A stretch of DNA of 19,527 nt from assembly GCA_027352645.1 (NCBI GenBank), contig DAIEIL010000005.1:1-19527 (forward strand), written 5' to 3'. The notes under the pieces are model-generated. The model made no database searches. It was not told where the DNA came from and saw only the letters and a list, made by a program, of their open reading frames with translations. Both the position numbers and the translations under genes were made by a program. Position 1 is the first letter of the stretch. Each line of letters begins with the position of its first letter. Positions 1-6,442 of the stretch are shown piece after piece. The DNA is from Rhodobiaceae bacterium. Its GTDB lineage: Bacteria; Pseudomonadota; Alphaproteobacteria; Parvibaculales; Parvibaculaceae.

Positions 1-313
1 CCAGCATGTGGCCGTGGTCGCGGTAAGCGGTAATAACGGAGTCGACCGGTTGCAGTGCCGACTGGATGCCCACCACCACGGCTTCTTCACCGATATAGAG
101 GTGGCAGAAACCGCCGATGAGCCCCATGCCGTACATCTGGCCCGCCTTCTCCTCGAAGCGGCGGATCAGGAGCATCTCCCGATAGGCCTTCAGGTCTTCC
201 TCGCGCGAAAGCGGCGGCGGACCTTCGGTCTTCGCGGATTTCTTGCTTGCTGCTTTCTGGACGGCTGGCTTGGCGTTCGCCTGCTTTGCAGGTCGTTTCG
301 GATTCGTGGCCAT
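1..313 (-). CDS. pdhA: Pyruvate dehydrogenase E1 component, alpha subunit (N-terminal part, cut by window edge)
   Basis: The frame runs from an ATG at 313 leftwards off the window, giving 104 codons. After a basic Ala/Lys/Pro-rich N-terminal stretch of about 37 residues, the protein shows the start of the thiamine-diphosphate E1-alpha domain: a helix MLLIRRFEEKAGQMYGMG, then GFCHLYIGEEAVVVG and YRDHGHML, all characteristic of PdhA. E1-alpha works with E1-beta to decarboxylate pyruvate and pass the acetyl group to the lipoyl groups of E2, linking glycolysis to the TCA cycle in the cytoplasm. ftsB and eno lie upstream on the same strand, the usual alphaproteobacterial arrangement, and pdhB would be expected just beyond the left edge. 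The 170-bp gap to ftsB suggests a promoter of its own. Catalytic residues further along cannot be checked. Confidence 0.93.
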   Translation of the reverse strand, partial: MATNPKRPAKQANAKPAVQKAASKKSAKTEGPPPLSREEDLKAYREMLLIRRFEEKAGQMYGMGLIGGFCHLYIGEEAVVVGIQSALQPVDSVITAYRDHGHML

Positions 314-441
314 CAATATCTTCCGCTTCAGGTTTCGAAGAGGGAACCCGCGAGCGGCGAAATGGATGCGCGCGGGGGTAGCTGCCAAAACAGAATACTA
401 GACCCGCGTTGTAAATGTTTGATTTCAAACCAGAAAACGAA

Positions 442-464
442 GATTAACCTAATTTCGGTTAATC
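442..464. promoter_or_regulatory. Perfect inverted repeat upstream of pdhA
   Basis: GATTAACC at 442-449 and GGTTAATC at 457-464 are perfect 8-bp inverted arms around a 7-nt AT-rich spacer. The site lies in the 170-bp gap between the ftsB stop and the pdhA start, about 130 bp upstream of pdhA. It could be an operator for a dimeric regulator of the pyruvate dehydrogenase genes or a weak stem-loop at the end of ftsB. It has no T-run, so an operator is the slightly better reading. No known regulator motif was recognised. Confidence 0.35.
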
Positions 465-483
465 GGCCTGCCACGCCAATGGG

Positions 484-840
484 TTAGCGCTTCTGCTGCG
501 CCCCACCGCTGGTGTTGCGATCGCGAAAAATCACGATGTCGTTCGGATTGGCGAAGCCGAGCGTCGCCCGCGCGCGTTCGTCGAGAAGATCCGGATCGAG
601 GCTGCCGGTGCGCAGAAGCGCCACCTGCCGGTCGAGCTGCTCGCGGGCGCTACGCACCTCCGCAAGCTGCTGGTCGAGCGTATCGACACGGTTCTGAAGG
701 CTCAGCCAGGCGATGAACCCGTGGCGTCCATAGACTGCGTGATAGGCGAAATAGCTGATGACGATGGCGCAGACGAGCGGCACCAGCGCATGGCGCAGGC
801 GAAGCGGTTCTCTCGTACGAATCAAGCCCATCTCTTTCAT
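484..840 (-). CDS. ftsB: FtsB/DivIC-type septum formation initiator
   Basis: This small bitopic membrane protein is about 118 residues long: a basic N-terminus, one membrane segment (roughly residues 18-38, LVPLVCAIVISYFAYHAV), then a coiled-coil stretch (LQNRVDTLDQQLAEVRSAREQLDRQ, in shorter heptads) and a C-terminal part with LLDERARATLGFANPNDIVIF. That is the pattern of the FtsB/DivIC family (PF04977), which with FtsL and FtsQ signals septal wall synthesis in the periplasm. Its position between eno and pdhA is the standard one in alphaproteobacteria and supports the call. I chose the ATG at 840. A GTG at 846 in the same frame and an ATG at 831 are alternatives, and none has a clear Shine-Dalgarno sequence. 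The 3' end is a TAA at 486-484. Confidence 0.85.
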   Translation of the reverse strand: MKEMGLIRTREPLRLRHALVPLVCAIVISYFAYHAVYGRHGFIAWLSLQNRVDTLDQQLAEVRSAREQLDRQVALLRTGSLDPDLLDERARATLGFANPNDIVIFRDRNTSGGAQQKR

Positions 841-846
841 AACCAC

Positions 847-1163
847 ATGGAATCACAGAGGGATTCACCTCGTCAACCATTCTCCCCACAAAAGAAGGAA
901 CCATCATCCCGAACCTGATCGGGAGGGCCCACCTCTGCCACCGCACAAAGAAAGATGGATGCCGGATCAAGTCCGGCATGACACCCCGTGTTGGATACCG
1001 CCCCCCCAAAGAACCCGTCAGAGGCCTCTTGGCCGCACTGCAGGCGGCGGTCTTTCTTGTCGCTCTCTCGCGGCAACAATGGCGGCCTGAGAAATCGGGT
1101 ACCCTCGATTGGGCCCCGACGGGTCCGAATCCCCGGGGCGACTCTGGTGAAAGCGGAGAGCAG
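847..1163. other. Gene-free stretch between ftsB and the methyltransferase
   Basis: These 317 bp separate two divergently transcribed genes. They hold a dispersed-type palindrome at 957-982 and a smaller inverted repeat CCCGA/TCGGG at 908-923. The open frames crossing it on both strands are not protein-like: they read through the palindrome and give the nonsense peptides typical of translated repeats, such as VMPDLIRHPS. No clear promoter hexamers were found. Confidence 0.6.
957..982. repeat. Dispersed alphaproteobacterial intergenic palindrome
   Basis: ATGCCGGA (959-966) and TCCGGCAT (972-979) are perfect 8-bp inverted arms around TCAAG, flanked by GG and GAC. Elements of this form, a GATGCCGGAT core with CCGGCATGAC, are scattered between genes in many alphaproteobacterial genomes and are often mistranslated as VMPDLIRHPS or CHAGLDPASI, both of which appear here in spurious frames. 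Only one copy lies in the window, so the repeat status rests on family knowledge, not on copies seen here. Confidence 0.6.
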
Positions 1164-1772
1164 ATGAGCGATTCGAACAGCAAAACCCTTCGGTCCTACC
1201 AGGAGCGCGTTCAGCAATATATCGACGGGACCTCGCAAGATGTTACCGGCGCGGCGAAGGACTGGATCGATGCCGTCTTGTCCGATCTGCCGGCGGGGGC
1301 AAGGCTCGTCGAATTGGGAAGCGCTTTCGGCCGTGACGCCGCTTATATCGCCTCCAGGGGGTTCGACATCGAATGCACCGACGCCGTTCCGGGTTTCGTA
1401 TTGCAGCTTCAGTCCAGAGATTTCAAGGCTCGATGCTTCAATGCGATCACGGACGAATTGGACGGCCGGTACGACCTGATTTTCGCCAACGCGGTCATGC
1501 TGCATTTCGACAGAGGAGAATTCGCCTTCGCACTGGGGAAGCTGTTCCGTTCACTGAAGAGCGGCGGGCGGTTTGCCTTTAGCCTGAAGCGGGGCCGGGG
1601 CGAATCCTGGTCCAATGAGAAAATCGGTGCGCCAAGATTCTTTTGCTACTGGCAGCCCGACGACCTCGAACCTCTTCTCCGCGATGCCGGTTTCGCCCGA
1701 TGGTCAATCGGGGAGGCCGGGACCCAACGCGCTCATGCCGAATGGCTGTTCATCATCGCCCGTGCGCCGTAG
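1164..1772 (+). CDS. Class I SAM-dependent methyltransferase, substrate unknown
   Basis: A 202-residue protein with a Rossmann-type methyltransferase core. Motif I is LVELGSAFGRDAAYIA (residues 48-63), followed by an acidic residue at the end of strand 2 (CTD, Asp73), motif IV YDLIFANAVMLHF (103-115) and the post-motif helix LKSGGRFAFSLKRG (131-144). These bind S-adenosylmethionine. The ending, AEWLFIIARAP, is also typical of small-molecule methyltransferases. The frame stays open upstream to 978, but the ATG at 1164 is preferred because GGAGAG lies about 8 nt before it and the upstream extension is translated repeat DNA. The gene stands alone between ftsB and the convergent DUF1329 gene, so context does not reveal the acceptor. 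It belongs to the accessory block that separates eno from ftsB. Confidence 0.85.
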   Translation: MSDSNSKTLRSYQERVQQYIDGTSQDVTGAAKDWIDAVLSDLPAGARLVELGSAFGRDAAYIASRGFDIECTDAVPGFVLQLQSRDFKARCFNAITDELDGRYDLIFANAVMLHFDRGEFAFALGKLFRSLKSGGRFAFSLKRGRGESWSNEKIGAPRFFCYWQPDDLEPLLRDAGFARWSIGEAGTQRAHAEWLFIIARAP

Positions 1773-1811
1773 CGCCACGGCCCACTGAAAAACCGCAAGG
1801 GGGCTCCAGAC

Positions 1812-1850
1812 AAAAAAGGACTGCGTCGCCTTGGCGACGCAGTCCAGTTT
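1812..1850 (-). terminator. Strong intrinsic terminator of the DUF1329 gene
   Basis: A perfect 13-bp stem, 1818-1830 paired with 1833-1845 (GGACTGCGTCGCC and its complement) with only TT between, so the apical pairs will open. Read on the minus strand it is followed at once by six T residues (1817-1812), a textbook rho-independent terminator 28 bp past the DUF1329 stop. On the plus strand it is followed by AGTTT, so it may also stop the convergent methyltransferase transcript less efficiently. Confidence 0.88.
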
Positions 1851-1873
1851 AACGGCAAGATCGTGGAGGGAAC

Positions 1874-3226
1874 TTACCGTACGCCCAACTGCCTGATGGC
1901 GTTCGGCGTATAGCGGCTCGCATCGAGTTCATCGGCGAAATAGTTCACCGCCGGCTCTTCGTTCTGCATGGCCAGCGCGAGATAGCGGCCCGCTTGCAGA
2001 TCGTAGACGATCTCGGCACCCGTGCCGCAGAGCGGCACTTCGTAATGCGGGATCTGCTGGACTTCCTGGACGCGCCAGAGCTGACCGCGACCGTCATAAA
2101 GCTCGGCGGCCGACACCTGCCAGGAGTCTTCGTCGTTGTGATAGACGCGACGGGCGTAGACGTGGCGTGTGTTGGGGCGCAGCTTCGCCTCGAAGTTCCA
2201 CGTACGATGAACTTCGTAACGCACGGCGTCCTGATCGACGTGACCCGGCTTGAGGAAGTCCTTGTACTTGATCGCGTCGGTCTTGAACGAGTTCGCGGCA
2301 ATCAGCGTGGGCTTCTTGTCGATAACCGACCAGTCGTAGCGGTCGAGCGCGCCGTTGTAGCCGTCGAAGGCGTCCGACGTCGACAGACCGTCCGAGTTCG
2401 TGCCCGGATTGTCATAGGAAATGTTCGGAGCGCGGCGAACGCGACGCGTGCCGGGGCTGTACTGCCAGGCCTGACGGCCGCCATTGAGCGTCGCGTTGAG
2501 GGCATCGTACACGAGGATGACGTTGCCGGCTTCGCGCGCCGGGGCGATCGTGTTCGACAGGTAGTAGAGCGAAATGTTGTTGAGCTCTTCAGCCTTCGTC
2601 TTCATCGGATCGGACCAGGGGAAGAGTGCTTCGTCCTGAACGATCGTCAGCGTGTAGTCGCCGCCGCGCGTCACCGGCGCTGCCGCGAACTGCCGCGTCA
2701 GCTTGAACGAGCGATAACGCAGCGTATGGTTCCACATGATTTCGAACGCGTTGTTCGCAACCGGGAACGGGAAGCCCATGATCGCGCCACCGACGCCCGA
2801 ACCGCCACCGATGAGCTCACCCACCTTGGCGTTGTTCTTCGTCGCCGCATAGACCTTCTGCGGATAGGCGCAGCTGCGGCGCGTCTCATAGACGTTCAGC
2901 TTGTAATCCGGATAGGTCTTCAGCAGGGCCTTCTGGCCGTCCGTCAGAATGGCCGCGTACTTGTCCGCATTTGCCGGCGTGACCGTGTACTTGATCTGGT
3001 CGCTGGCGAAGGGATCGGCGACGTGCTGCCCCGCCTTGTAGGTCACATTGCTCGGAACGGCGGACAGACCGCCCGTCCATGCCGGAATATCGCCTTCGCC
3101 GGCCTTTTCCGCGCCGATCGGCGTCAGGTCATTGCCAAGACGATTCGCCTGCCCCTCGGGCACAGCGGCATTCGCGGCCATCGGCGCGCAAACTGCGAGC
3201 GCAATGGCGAGTTTCGACACCTTCAT
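1874..3226 (-). CDS. Secreted DUF1329 family protein
   Basis: A 450-residue protein with a cleavable signal peptide (Lys-containing start, hydrophobic core LAIALAVCAPMAA, likely cleavage after ANA at residue 20). The mature part begins AVPEGQANRLGNDLTPIGAEKAG, continues with IPAWTGG and the stretch MWNHTLRYRSF, and carries RTWNFEAKLRPNTRHVYARR and HNDEDSW near residues 340-370, all hallmarks of DUF1329 (PF07044). These proteins are periplasmic or outer-membrane associated, and their genes usually sit beside a DUF1302 gene and often an RND/MMPL exporter. A role in handling hydrophobic compounds is suspected but not established. GGGAGG lies about 9 nt before the ATG. The gene is divergent from a TetR regulator and ends at a strong terminator. 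Its usual DUF1302 partner is absent here and lies 3.2 kb away beyond eno. Confidence 0.9.
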   Translation of the reverse strand: MKVSKLAIALAVCAPMAANAAVPEGQANRLGNDLTPIGAEKAGEGDIPAWTGGLSAVPSNVTYKAGQHVADPFASDQIKYTVTPANADKYAAILTDGQKALLKTYPDYKLNVYETRRSCAYPQKVYAATKNNAKVGELIGGGSGVGGAIMGFPFPVANNAFEIMWNHTLRYRSFKLTRQFAAAPVTRGGDYTLTIVQDEALFPWSDPMKTKAEELNNISLYYLSNTIAPAREAGNVILVYDALNATLNGGRQAWQYSPGTRRVRRAPNISYDNPGTNSDGLSTSDAFDGYNGALDRYDWSVIDKKPTLIAANSFKTDAIKYKDFLKPGHVDQDAVRYEVHRTWNFEAKLRPNTRHVYARRVYHNDEDSWQVSAAELYDGRGQLWRVQEVQQIPHYEVPLCGTGAEIVYDLQAGRYLALAMQNEEPAVNYFADELDASRYTPNAIRQLGVR

Positions 3227-3284
3227 CGACTGAAACCTCCCTCAGATACTCTACACTGAAATGTGCGTTCTAATTTTCTTCGAC

Positions 3285-3316
3285 TATTGACTGATAATAA
3301 TTGTTTTTTGTCAATA
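3285..3316. promoter_or_regulatory. AT-rich dyad between DUF1329 and tetR: likely promoter/operator
   Basis: TATTGAC at 3285-3291 and GTCAATA at 3310-3316 are inverted arms around 18 nt of AT-rich DNA inside the 208-bp divergent intergenic region. Each arm contains a -35-like TTGAC. On the minus strand it is a perfect TTGACA (3314-3309) pointing towards DUF1329, and on the plus strand TTGACT (3287-3292) points towards tetR. The -10 hexamers are not clear. The layout fits a TetR-family operator covering two divergent promoters. A second short palindrome, GACAATGTC, lies at 3328-3336. Confidence 0.45.
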
Positions 3317-3434
3317 CTCATCCTCACGACAATGTCACCCATTTCGAGGCACAAAAGCTACCTAAGCCCTTGCCTTTATGACATTTTCCCGATCTGATCG
3401 ATTTCATCAGCCGTTACTGGGGAGGAATGGCTAA

Positions 3435-4019
3435 ATGAGTGTCATGGAGGACACGCGGGATCGCATCGTCGCGTCAGCGTCGGCGCAGATCCAGCGTCAC
3501 GGCCACGTCAAAACGACAGTGGCCGATGTAGCGAAGCATTGCGGCATGTCGCCCGCGAACATCTATCGGTTCTTTCCGACCAAGGCCGCGCTGATCGAGG
3601 CCGTCTCGGAAATATGGCTCGCCTTGGCGGAGGATAACGCCCGGGCGATTGCCCGACAGCCGTCCTGCGCGTCAGCCCGCATACGGGAATTTCTCGTCGG
3701 CGTGCATGAGTTCAATCGCGATCGATACACGCGAAACGGCGAGGTCCATGAAACGGTCGTCGCCGCCACCATGGAGCGCTGGCCCATCGTGGCCCGGCAC
3801 GAAAAGGTCATCATCAGCATTTTCGCCTCGATCCTCGAAGATGGCGTGAGGAACGGCGAATTCGAGATCGACGATATCGAGGGGACGGCCTCGGTCATGG
3901 TTGCGGCCATGGTCAAGTTTCACAACCCGATCATGGTCGCCCAGTATCACGGCGAAAGCCTGACCGAACAGGCAACCGCGCTCTCCGATTTCATGCTGAA
4001 GGCAATCAGGAAGCGTTGA
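3435..4019 (+). CDS. TetR family transcriptional regulator, divergent from DUF1329
   Basis: A 194-residue protein with a TetR N-terminal DNA-binding domain: TTVADVAKHCGMSPANIYRFF (about residues 27-47), followed by PTKAALIEAV. The C-terminal half is helical and ligand-binding in this family, with no recognisable specificity. The ATG at 3435 has GGAGG 9 nt upstream. An ATG at 3427 is only one base from the same GGAGG and reaches a stop after three codons, so it is not the start. The gene is divergent from the DUF1329 gene across 208 bp holding a dyad, the classic arrangement of a self-regulating repressor that controls its neighbour. The ligand is unknown. Given the neighbour, a fatty acid or hydrophobic substrate is a reasonable but untested guess. 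Confidence 0.9.
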   Translation: MSVMEDTRDRIVASASAQIQRHGHVKTTVADVAKHCGMSPANIYRFFPTKAALIEAVSEIWLALAEDNARAIARQPSCASARIREFLVGVHEFNRDRYTRNGEVHETVVAATMERWPIVARHEKVIISIFASILEDGVRNGEFEIDDIEGTASVMVAAMVKFHNPIMVAQYHGESLTEQATALSDFMLKAIRKR

Positions 4020-4040
4020 GCGCGACAGGCGCTCAACGCT
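4012..4040. terminator. Stem-loop between convergent tetR and eno
   Basis: AGCGTTGAGCGC (4012-4023) and GCGCTCAACGCT (4029-4040) form a perfect 12-bp stem with a 5-nt loop. The left arm includes the last codon and the TGA stop of the tetR gene, and the right arm ends 13 bp before the eno stop. Neither side has a proper T-run, so it may work as a bidirectional barrier or a 3'-end stabiliser and not as a canonical intrinsic terminator. Confidence 0.6.
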
Positions 4041-4053
4041 CCATATCCGCCGA

Positions 4054-5328
4054 TTAGCGCTTCAGGATGCTGCGGCCGGCATATTCCGCCGTCTCGCCCA
4101 GCAGTTCCTCGATGCGGAGAAGCTGGTTGTACTTGGCCAGACGGTCGGAACGCGCGAGCGAGCCGGTCTTGATCTGTCCGCAATTCGTCGCGACCGCGAG
4201 ATCGGCGATGGTCGCGTCTTCGGTTTCGCCCGAACGGTGCGACATGACGGCGGTGTAGCGCGCCTTGTGCGCCATCTCGACCGATTCAAGCGTCTCGGTG
4301 AGCGAACCGATCTGGTTGACCTTGACCAGGATCGAGTTGGCGACCTTCTTCGAGATGCCATCGGCCAGGCGCCGCTTGTTGGTGACGAAGAGATGGTCGC
4401 CGACGAGCTGAACCTTGTCGCCGATGGCGTCGGTCAGCATTTTCCAGCCATCCCAGTCGTCTTCCGCCATGCCGTCCTCGATCGAGATGATCGGATAGCG
4501 GTTCACGAGATTGGTCCAGTATTGCACCATCGCGCCGGCGTCGAGCTTCTTGCCCTCGCCTTCGAGGTCGTAGACCCCGCCCTTGTAGAACTCGGTCGAG
4601 GCCGCATCGAGCGCAAGGAAGATGTCTTCGCCGGGACGATAACCAGCCTTCTCGATGGCCTTCATGACGAAGCCGATCGCATCCTCGGTCGAGGCGAGGT
4701 TCGGTGCGAAACCGCCTTCGTCGCCGACATTGGTGTTATGGCCAGCGGCCTTCAGTTCGCCCTTCAGCGTATGGAAGACTTCGGCGCCCATGCGCAGGCC
4801 GTCGGCGAAGCTCTCGGCCTCCACTGGCATGATCATGAATTCCTGGATGTCGATCGGATTGTCCGCGTGCTGTCCGCCATTGACGATGTTCATCATCGGC
4901 ACCGGCAGGATACGCGCCGAGGGGCCGCCGACATAGCGGAAGAGCGGCTGGCCCTGCGAAATCGCCTGCGCCTTCGCGACAGCCAGCGAAACGCCGAGGA
5001 TGGCGTTGGCGCCGAGGCGCGACTTGTTCGGTGTCCCGTCGAGCGCGATCATCGCCCGGTCGACGGCGATCTGTTCGGCTGCGTCCATGCCGCCGACGGC
5101 GTCGAAGATCTCGCCATTGACCGCGGCAACCGCATTGCGAACGCCCTTGCCCTTGTAGCGGGCGCCGCCGTCGCGCAGTTCCATCGCCTCATGGGCGCCT
5201 GTCGAGGCGCCGGAGGGAACGGCGGCGCGGCCCAGCGCGCCGTCCTCGAGAAGCACGTCGACTTCGACAGTCGGGTTGCCGCGGCTGTCCAGAATTTCAC
5301 GGCCGATGATGTCGATGATTGCAGACAT
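4054..5328 (-). CDS. eno: Enolase
   Basis: A full-length 424-residue phosphopyruvate hydratase, which converts 2-phosphoglycerate to phosphoenolpyruvate in glycolysis and also serves the RNA degradosome in many bacteria. Visible signatures: the catalytic loop PSGASTGAHEAMELRDG (38-54), the central NVGDEGGFAPN, SIEDGMAEDDWDGW with a Mg-binding Glu, Asp311 as the third Mg ligand, Lys336 as the base in VKVNQIGSLTET, and SHRSGETED with His364. The spacings 311-336-364 match E. coli 316-341-369 exactly. One oddity: the usual GDDLFVTN reads GDHLFVTN, so the residue after the metal ligand is His312 (codon 4395-4393). The gene belongs to the minus-strand core with ftsB and pdhA. It has 314 bp of upstream DNA and probably its own promoter. 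A short GGAG precedes the start. Confidence 0.97.
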   Translation of the reverse strand: MSAIIDIIGREILDSRGNPTVEVDVLLEDGALGRAAVPSGASTGAHEAMELRDGGARYKGKGVRNAVAAVNGEIFDAVGGMDAAEQIAVDRAMIALDGTPNKSRLGANAILGVSLAVAKAQAISQGQPLFRYVGGPSARILPVPMMNIVNGGQHADNPIDIQEFMIMPVEAESFADGLRMGAEVFHTLKGELKAAGHNTNVGDEGGFAPNLASTEDAIGFVMKAIEKAGYRPGEDIFLALDAASTEFYKGGVYDLEGEGKKLDAGAMVQYWTNLVNRYPIISIEDGMAEDDWDGWKMLTDAIGDKVQLVGDHLFVTNKRRLADGISKKVANSILVKVNQIGSLTETLESVEMAHKARYTAVMSHRSGETEDATIADLAVATNCGQIKTGSLARSDRLAKYNQLLRIEELLGETAEYAGRSILKR

Positions 5329-5642
5329 GGCGTCTCAAGCTCCACTCGGGTTTTGCAAGGGTCCCCCCGGGAGCCGATCCAGCCTCCGAGGCACCGCGTT
5401 TCTAACGGAGTGAAGTGCCGAACGGAAGAGGCTCGTTACCCCGCCACGGCCCGAATCTGGAGCAAACTCCGCCCCCGCCGGATGAATGGCGTCAAACCGC
5501 CGCGGGCGGCCCAAGGTCGCTCACACGTCCCTTTGCCGCCCCGGCATCCAACCTTCACGCCCGGCAAATGACAGTCGCTCGCAGCATCGCAACGGTGCCG
5601 ACATTCATCCGTAGAGGGAGCATCGTTCCGGCCTGACTTCAA
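5329..5642. other. Gene-free stretch upstream of eno
   Basis: These 314 bp lie between the eno start and the end of the padR gene, both on the minus strand. The stretch must hold the eno promoter and leader, but I could not pick convincing hexamers. The clearest -35-like string on the minus strand is TTGACG near 5494, without a matching -10. A short palindrome GCCTCCGAGGC lies at 5382-5392. Small open frames of about 70 codons on both strands have no recognisable content. Confidence 0.5.
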
Positions 5643-6209
5643 TCAGTGCGCGGCAAGCTCCAGACGGGGTTCGGCGTCCCGCTCGGACGCGAGCAGCCAA
5701 TGGCTGTTCTGACGGATATAGCTTCGCTCCGCCTCGATCAGCGCGCGGCCGAGCCCGACGCAGAACTTCTGCCCGGGCAGCAAAGGTTTACTGCCCACCC
5801 CTTCGCCCTTGGCCATCGCCTGCAGCGTTTCCTCTGTTTCGTCTATCTCGGCCAGCCGCTGCTCGATCAGCTCCGCCACACGCGATTTGGGCAGATATGG
5901 CGCAAAGCTCAGGATGAACATGAACTCAGACCGCAGCCGGTGGCGCGCCGGCGACGTCATCAGCGCATGCAGGCAGACCTCCCGGCCCGCATCCGTGATC
6001 GCGTAAACCTTTTTATTGGGACGATTTTCCTGTTCCACCCGCTCGCAACTCACCAACCCCTCAGAGGCGAGTTCATTCAGCGCGGGATAGATATTGCTGA
6101 TCGTCACGTCGACGACCTCGGAAACCTCGTTTTCCAGGACTTTCTTGATGTCGTAGCCAGTTGCCGGGCCCGACATGAGGACACTGAGCAACAGTTCCTT
6201 TGTATTCAA
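5643..6209 (-). CDS. PadR family transcriptional regulator
   Basis: A 188-residue protein with a PadR winged-helix domain (residues 5-75): LLLSVLMSGPATGYDIKKVLE, then VTISNIYPALNELASEGLV and a wing with NKKVYAITDAG. The C-terminal half (about 85-180, RSEFMFILSFAPYL onwards) resembles the PadR/AphA dimerisation domain (Vir_act_alpha_C). The start codon is TTG at 6209, supported by GGGGAGG 8 nt before it; no ATG fits as well. PadR proteins are usually repressors relieved by small aromatic or other ligands. The gene is divergent from the DUF1302 barrel gene across 233 bp that contain a dyad over a likely promoter, so that gene is the best candidate target. The inducer cannot be read from the sequence. 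Confidence 0.9.
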   Translation of the reverse strand: MNTKELLLSVLMSGPATGYDIKKVLENEVSEVVDVTISNIYPALNELASEGLVSCERVEQENRPNKKVYAITDAGREVCLHALMTSPARHRLRSEFMFILSFAPYLPKSRVAELIEQRLAEIDETEETLQAMAKGEGVGSKPLLPGQKFCVGLGRALIEAERSYIRQNSHWLLASERDAEPRLELAAH

Positions 6210-6241
6210 CCCGCTTCCCTCCCCGTCAGCAGATCAGGCTC

Positions 6242-6279
6242 TTGCGGAGCCACAAGTGAATTATTTATAAGATTTTCAC
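6242..6279 (+). promoter_or_regulatory. Putative DUF1302 promoter with overlapping dyad
   Basis: TTGCGG (6242-6247) and TATAAG (6266-6271) are spaced by 18 nt and read towards the DUF1302 gene, leaving a leader of about 165 nt. An imperfect 24-bp dyad, GTGAA (6256-6260) to TTCAC (6275-6279), with 8 of 12 positions paired, covers the -10 element. A PadR dimer bound there would block transcription. The TTCACC half-site is repeated at 6292-6297. The hexamers and the operator are inferred by eye only. Confidence 0.4.
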
Positions 6280-6442
6280 CGTTAGGATTTTTTCACCTAA
6301 TTAAGAATCACAACGACCGACGCCCACACCTCCTCGTGCATGCGTCGGCAGCCTAGTCAAAAAAGTAGCCGGTCCTCCGGCTGCCAGTCTTTCGGGTTCC
6401 GCAGGGGGCCCCGAATCCGAGTTAGCGGGAGAAACCATCACA

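Noticed and set aside
444..462. CtrA-like TTAA...TTAA pair upstream of pdhA
   Set aside because: The two TTAA boxes are 11 bp apart, not the 7 expected for a CtrA site, and they are just parts of the inverted repeat.
1118..1135. T-arm-like GGGTCCGAATCCC, a possible tRNA remnant
   Set aside because: The loop lacks the TTC of a T-loop, the stem has a C-C mismatch, and no acceptor, D or anticodon arm is present nearby.
978..1163. In-frame upstream extension of the methyltransferase
   Set aside because: It is translated palindrome and intergenic DNA with no protein-like pattern; the ATG at 1164 has GGAGAG before it and gives a normal domain length.
3427..3438. Three-codon mini-ORF overlapping the tetR start (a similar one lies before ftsB at 848-837)
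   Set aside because: At tetR the mini-ORF ATG is one base from GGAGG, too close for initiation; at ftsB there is no ribosome binding site. Both look like chance.
5415..5642. Small genes of about 70 codons upstream of eno on both strands
   Set aside because: No ribosome binding site, no recognisable content, and the two frames overlap each other on opposite strands.
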